Positions 5,731 through 7,372 of a stretch of 7,372 nucleotides of DNA are shown one piece after another. How positions within the stretch are numbered: the stretch's first letter is position 1; the number at the start of each line of letters is the position of its first letter. A program made the translations under genes and the position numbers. This stretch comes from JAXDLH01 sp034666705. Lineage in GTDB: Bacteria > Chloroflexota > UBA6077 > SHYK01. The DNA is taken from the NCBI GenBank assembly GCA_034666705.1, contig JAXDLH010000183.1, forward strand, positions 1 through 7,372. The letters run 5' to 3'. The notes below the pieces were generated by a model. That model ran no database searches. It was not told where the DNA came from and worked only from the letters and a program-made list of their open reading frames with translations.

Positions 5731-6900
5731 CTAGTTAACCACAATCCCGAACGGGGTCGCGCCGTCAGGGAGCGGCATCGGGGAGTTGGCCATCTCGGTC
5801 AGGCTGCCGCCATCCACCGCGAACACGCTCACCATCGCGCTGCCCGCGCCAACCACGTAGAGGTACTTGCCACTGAGGTCGAGCCGCGCATCGAACGGGC
5901 GCAGCCCCTCGGCGCTCTTGAATGACGTGTTGCTCATGAAGGTGAGCGTGCCGTCTGCCGCAATGGCGTACGAGGAGATCGAGGGTGTCCCCGTGTTGAC
6001 GGCATAGAGGAATCGGCCGTCGTGCGAGATCTCGATCCAGCAGGTCCCGGATTGGTCGTTACGCGTGGGCTCGGCGCTGATGGGCGTCAGCGTGCCATCA
6101 GCGCCCACGTTGAGCGCCGACACCGAGCCGTTGCCGGGGCCGTCGTGCGCAATCGTGACGTAGAGCTGGGACGCACTCGTGGGCCGGAACTCGCTGCCGA
6201 GCGGGCCGACGCCCTGGGACGGATACGGTGAGCCGGGCGCCGCGGTCAGCCGGCCGTCGGCGCCGACCACGAAGCTATCAATGTATGAGGGACCTGCATC
6301 CGGGCCGACGCGCGCGCCGATCAGCCGCGTGCCATCGCGGTTGAAGACGAGGTCACCGGGAACGGCGTCGTCGGGCAGAGGGAACGTCGAGTCGTCGATC
6401 GGCTGGAGCTGGCCGCCGTCGTTCAGACGGAAACCGGTGTAGTTGCTGTCGCCGGCGCCGCCGTTCGCCACGTACACGAGGTTTCCATAGACGGCGATGC
6501 TGACCGGCGTCGCGCCGCCGGAGGCGACGGGCGTGCCCTCCACGGGCTGCAGCGAGCCGTCTGGCTGGATGCCGGCGACCGAGATCTGGTTGCTGCCAGC
6601 ATCTACGGCCAGCAGGTAGCGTCCGTCGCTCGACAGTTGGATCGCGCCCTGCGAGCCGGTCACGCTGCCGGTGCCCGCGCCGCCGATCGCGTAGGGCGAA
6701 CCGGGCAGCAGGGAGAGCGTGCCGTCCGCGTGCCGCGCGAGCCCGGCGACGGTGTTCATCCCCGCGGTGTTGTCGTTGACGTAAACGTGTCCCACCACGT
6801 CGGGTTGCGCCGCGGCCATCTGCGCCGCCCCGATCGAGCTAACCGCCGTGCATGCGAGTGCGCCTACGATGGCGGCAACTCGCGTCAGCTTGCGTATCAA
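5731..6900 (-). CDS. Secreted lactonase-fold beta-propeller protein
   Basis: This encodes 389 residues. The frame is open to an ATG at 6954, but I prefer the TTG at 6900: GAGGAG lies 8 nt upstream, and the product then starts MIRKLTR followed by a hydrophobic stretch (8-26), a classical signal peptide with possible cleavage after AAA (29-31). The mature protein is built of repeats with words such as DGRYLLAV, DGRFLYAVN and GKYLYVVG followed by an ADGTLTP-like turn, about seven units, as in the 7-bladed lactonase-like family of 6-phosphogluconolactonase. The final GATPFGIVVN segment probably closes the ring with the first strand. Export argues against a sugar-phosphate lactonase role, so function is unknown; binding or scaffolding outside the cell is possible. 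The single Cys in the signal (C17) is not in a good lipobox. Confidence 0.9.
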   Translation of the reverse strand: MIRKLTRVAAIVGALACTAVSSIGAAQMAAAQPDVVGHVYVNDNTAGMNTVAGLARHADGTLSLLPGSPYAIGGAGTGSVTGSQGAIQLSSDGRYLLAVDAGSNQISVAGIQPDGSLQPVEGTPVASGGATPVSIAVYGNLVYVANGGAGDSNYTGFRLNDGGQLQPIDDSTFPLPDDAVPGDLVFNRDGTRLIGARVGPDAGPSYIDSFVVGADGRLTAAPGSPYPSQGVGPLGSEFRPTSASQLYVTIAHDGPGNGSVSALNVGADGTLTPISAEPTRNDQSGTCWIEISHDGRFLYAVNTGTPSISSYAIAADGTLTFMSNTSFKSAEGLRPFDARLDLSGKYLYVVGAGSAMVSVFAVDGGSLTEMANSPMPLPDGATPFGIVVN

Positions 6901-7241
6901 AGGACCTTCTCCTCGTCGATGTATGTGATGACGATCCCTCGAGACACCGACCACGGGCCCGCGCTGCGCGGGTTGCCTGTCGTCTCCCCCTTTCCTTGCG
7001 GAACGGGGCCCGTCCTAGTGCTCGGGGCGTGCCCCTATCCTCGCAAGCGCTCCTTACACACCCCTTGCGAATCTGAACATTTCCTTACGAACCCTCCCAA
7101 CATCGGATTGGACATGGAATGAGCGGCAAGTGGGCTGGCTCGTGGACGGCGGTCACCCCAATACTGGACCGTCGGTGCGAGCGACGGCCTGCTGAGCAGA
7201 CTGCGCCACTGGCGATCCATTCCTGGAGGAGGTAGCGGACG
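6901..7241. promoter_or_regulatory. Divergent intergenic region with repeated CCTTRC words
   Basis: These 341 bp separate the divergent starts at 6900 (minus) and 7242 (plus). No gene is convincing here. The word CCTTRC(G/A), read on the plus strand, occurs at 6994-7001 (CCTTGCGG), 7052-7060 (CCTTACACA), 7063-7070 (CCTTGCGA) and 7083-7090 (CCTTACGA). The last three start 11 and 20 bp apart, close to one and two helical turns, as in tandem sites for an OmpR-type regulator. CCCGCGC-T-GCGCGGG (6958-6972) and GGGGCgtGCCCC (7024-7035) are GC-rich inverted repeats that would lie in the leader of the minus-strand gene. I cannot assign a -35/-10 pair confidently for either gene, and no riboswitch is recognisable. 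Confidence 0.45.
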
Positions 7242-7372
7242 ATGGCGATCGTGATGATCATGAAGTGGGAAGGTGTGACCCCCGACCAATACGACCGAGC
7301 CCGTGAGGTCGTGAAGTGGGACGTCAATCCCCCGGCCGGCGGCCTGTACCACGTGGCAGCCTTCGACGGGCA
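7242..7372 (+). CDS. Partial small protein, dimeric alpha/beta-barrel-like (5' end)
   Basis: Only the first 43 residues are in the window; the gene runs off the right edge. The ATG at 7242 follows a strong GGAGGAGG (7225-7232) with 9 nt spacing. The product begins MAIVMIMKWEGVTPDQYDRAREVVKW and continues to a strand GGLYHVAAFDG. An initial beta-strand, a TPDQYD helix start and a second strand with a conserved-looking YHVA segment resemble small hypothetical proteins with a ferredoxin-like (antibiotic monooxygenase-like) dimeric barrel. This assignment is tentative because most of the protein is missing. It is divergent from the beta-propeller gene. Confidence 0.82.
   Translation, partial: MAIVMIMKWEGVTPDQYDRAREVVKWDVNPPAGGLYHVAAFDG

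Noticed and set aside
6848..6870. Lipoprotein signal for the beta-propeller protein
   Set aside because: The residues before C17 (ALA) do not fit a good lipobox, and the hydrophobic stretch continues past the Cys to a normal AAA cleavage site.
6901..7060. Riboswitch in the beta-propeller leader, prompted by CAGGCAACCC resembling part of a c-di-GMP-I motif
   Set aside because: The rest of the motif, including the second conserved strand and receptor, is absent; the hairpins look like ordinary GC-rich repeats.

Overview
The window is GC-rich bacterial chromosome with compact genes, strong GGAGG-type ribosome binding sites and some GTG and TTG starts. The gene set suggests a GC-rich Chloroflexota (Thermomicrobia-like) or Actinomycetota: tandem HD domains fused to a LuxR helix-turn-helix, a DUF4242 protein, an OmpR/histidine-kinase pair and a secreted lactonase-fold beta-propeller. 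Phylum is inference; no rRNA or marker gene is present.

Layout, left to right. Bases 1-420 hold no gene. Their right half is clearly AT-richer than the rest and contains an imperfect duplication. A minus-strand gene (421-1293) encodes an unrecognised protein with a possible zinc-hydrolase motif set. Diverging from it, 1415-3007 (+) encodes a 530-residue regulator: a degenerate HD domain, an HD-GYP-like domain and a C-terminal LuxR/NarL DNA-binding domain. Seven bases after its stop is an 18-bp operator-like palindrome, ATGGGACGAACGTCCCAT, then a possible -10, an ATCAC pentamer repeat and a perfect AGGAGG site before a 93-residue DUF4242 protein (3093-3374, +). A long hairpin at 3455-3497 separates this from a minus-strand two-component operon: response regulator 4847-5554, then sensor kinase 3577-4857, overlapping by 11 bp. 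Bases 5555-5730 are packed with palindromes. A secreted beta-propeller protein (5731-6900, minus) follows, and a 341-bp divergent intergenic region with repeated CCTTRC(G/A) words leads to a partial plus-strand gene starting at 7242.

How the genes may work together. The most interesting unit is the HD-HD-LuxR gene plus the DUF4242 gene. The palindrome between them has the GGGAC-N4-GTCCC architecture used by NarL-family helix-turn-helix proteins (the DosR/DevR box is the known example), and its centre falls about 42 bp upstream of the start site predicted from the possible -10. I infer that the HD-LuxR protein, or another NarL-family regulator, activates the DUF4242 gene. If so, a cyclic-nucleotide-type ligand or enzyme domain would be coupled directly to a promoter in one polypeptide. 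The two-component operon is conventional; its targets are unknown.
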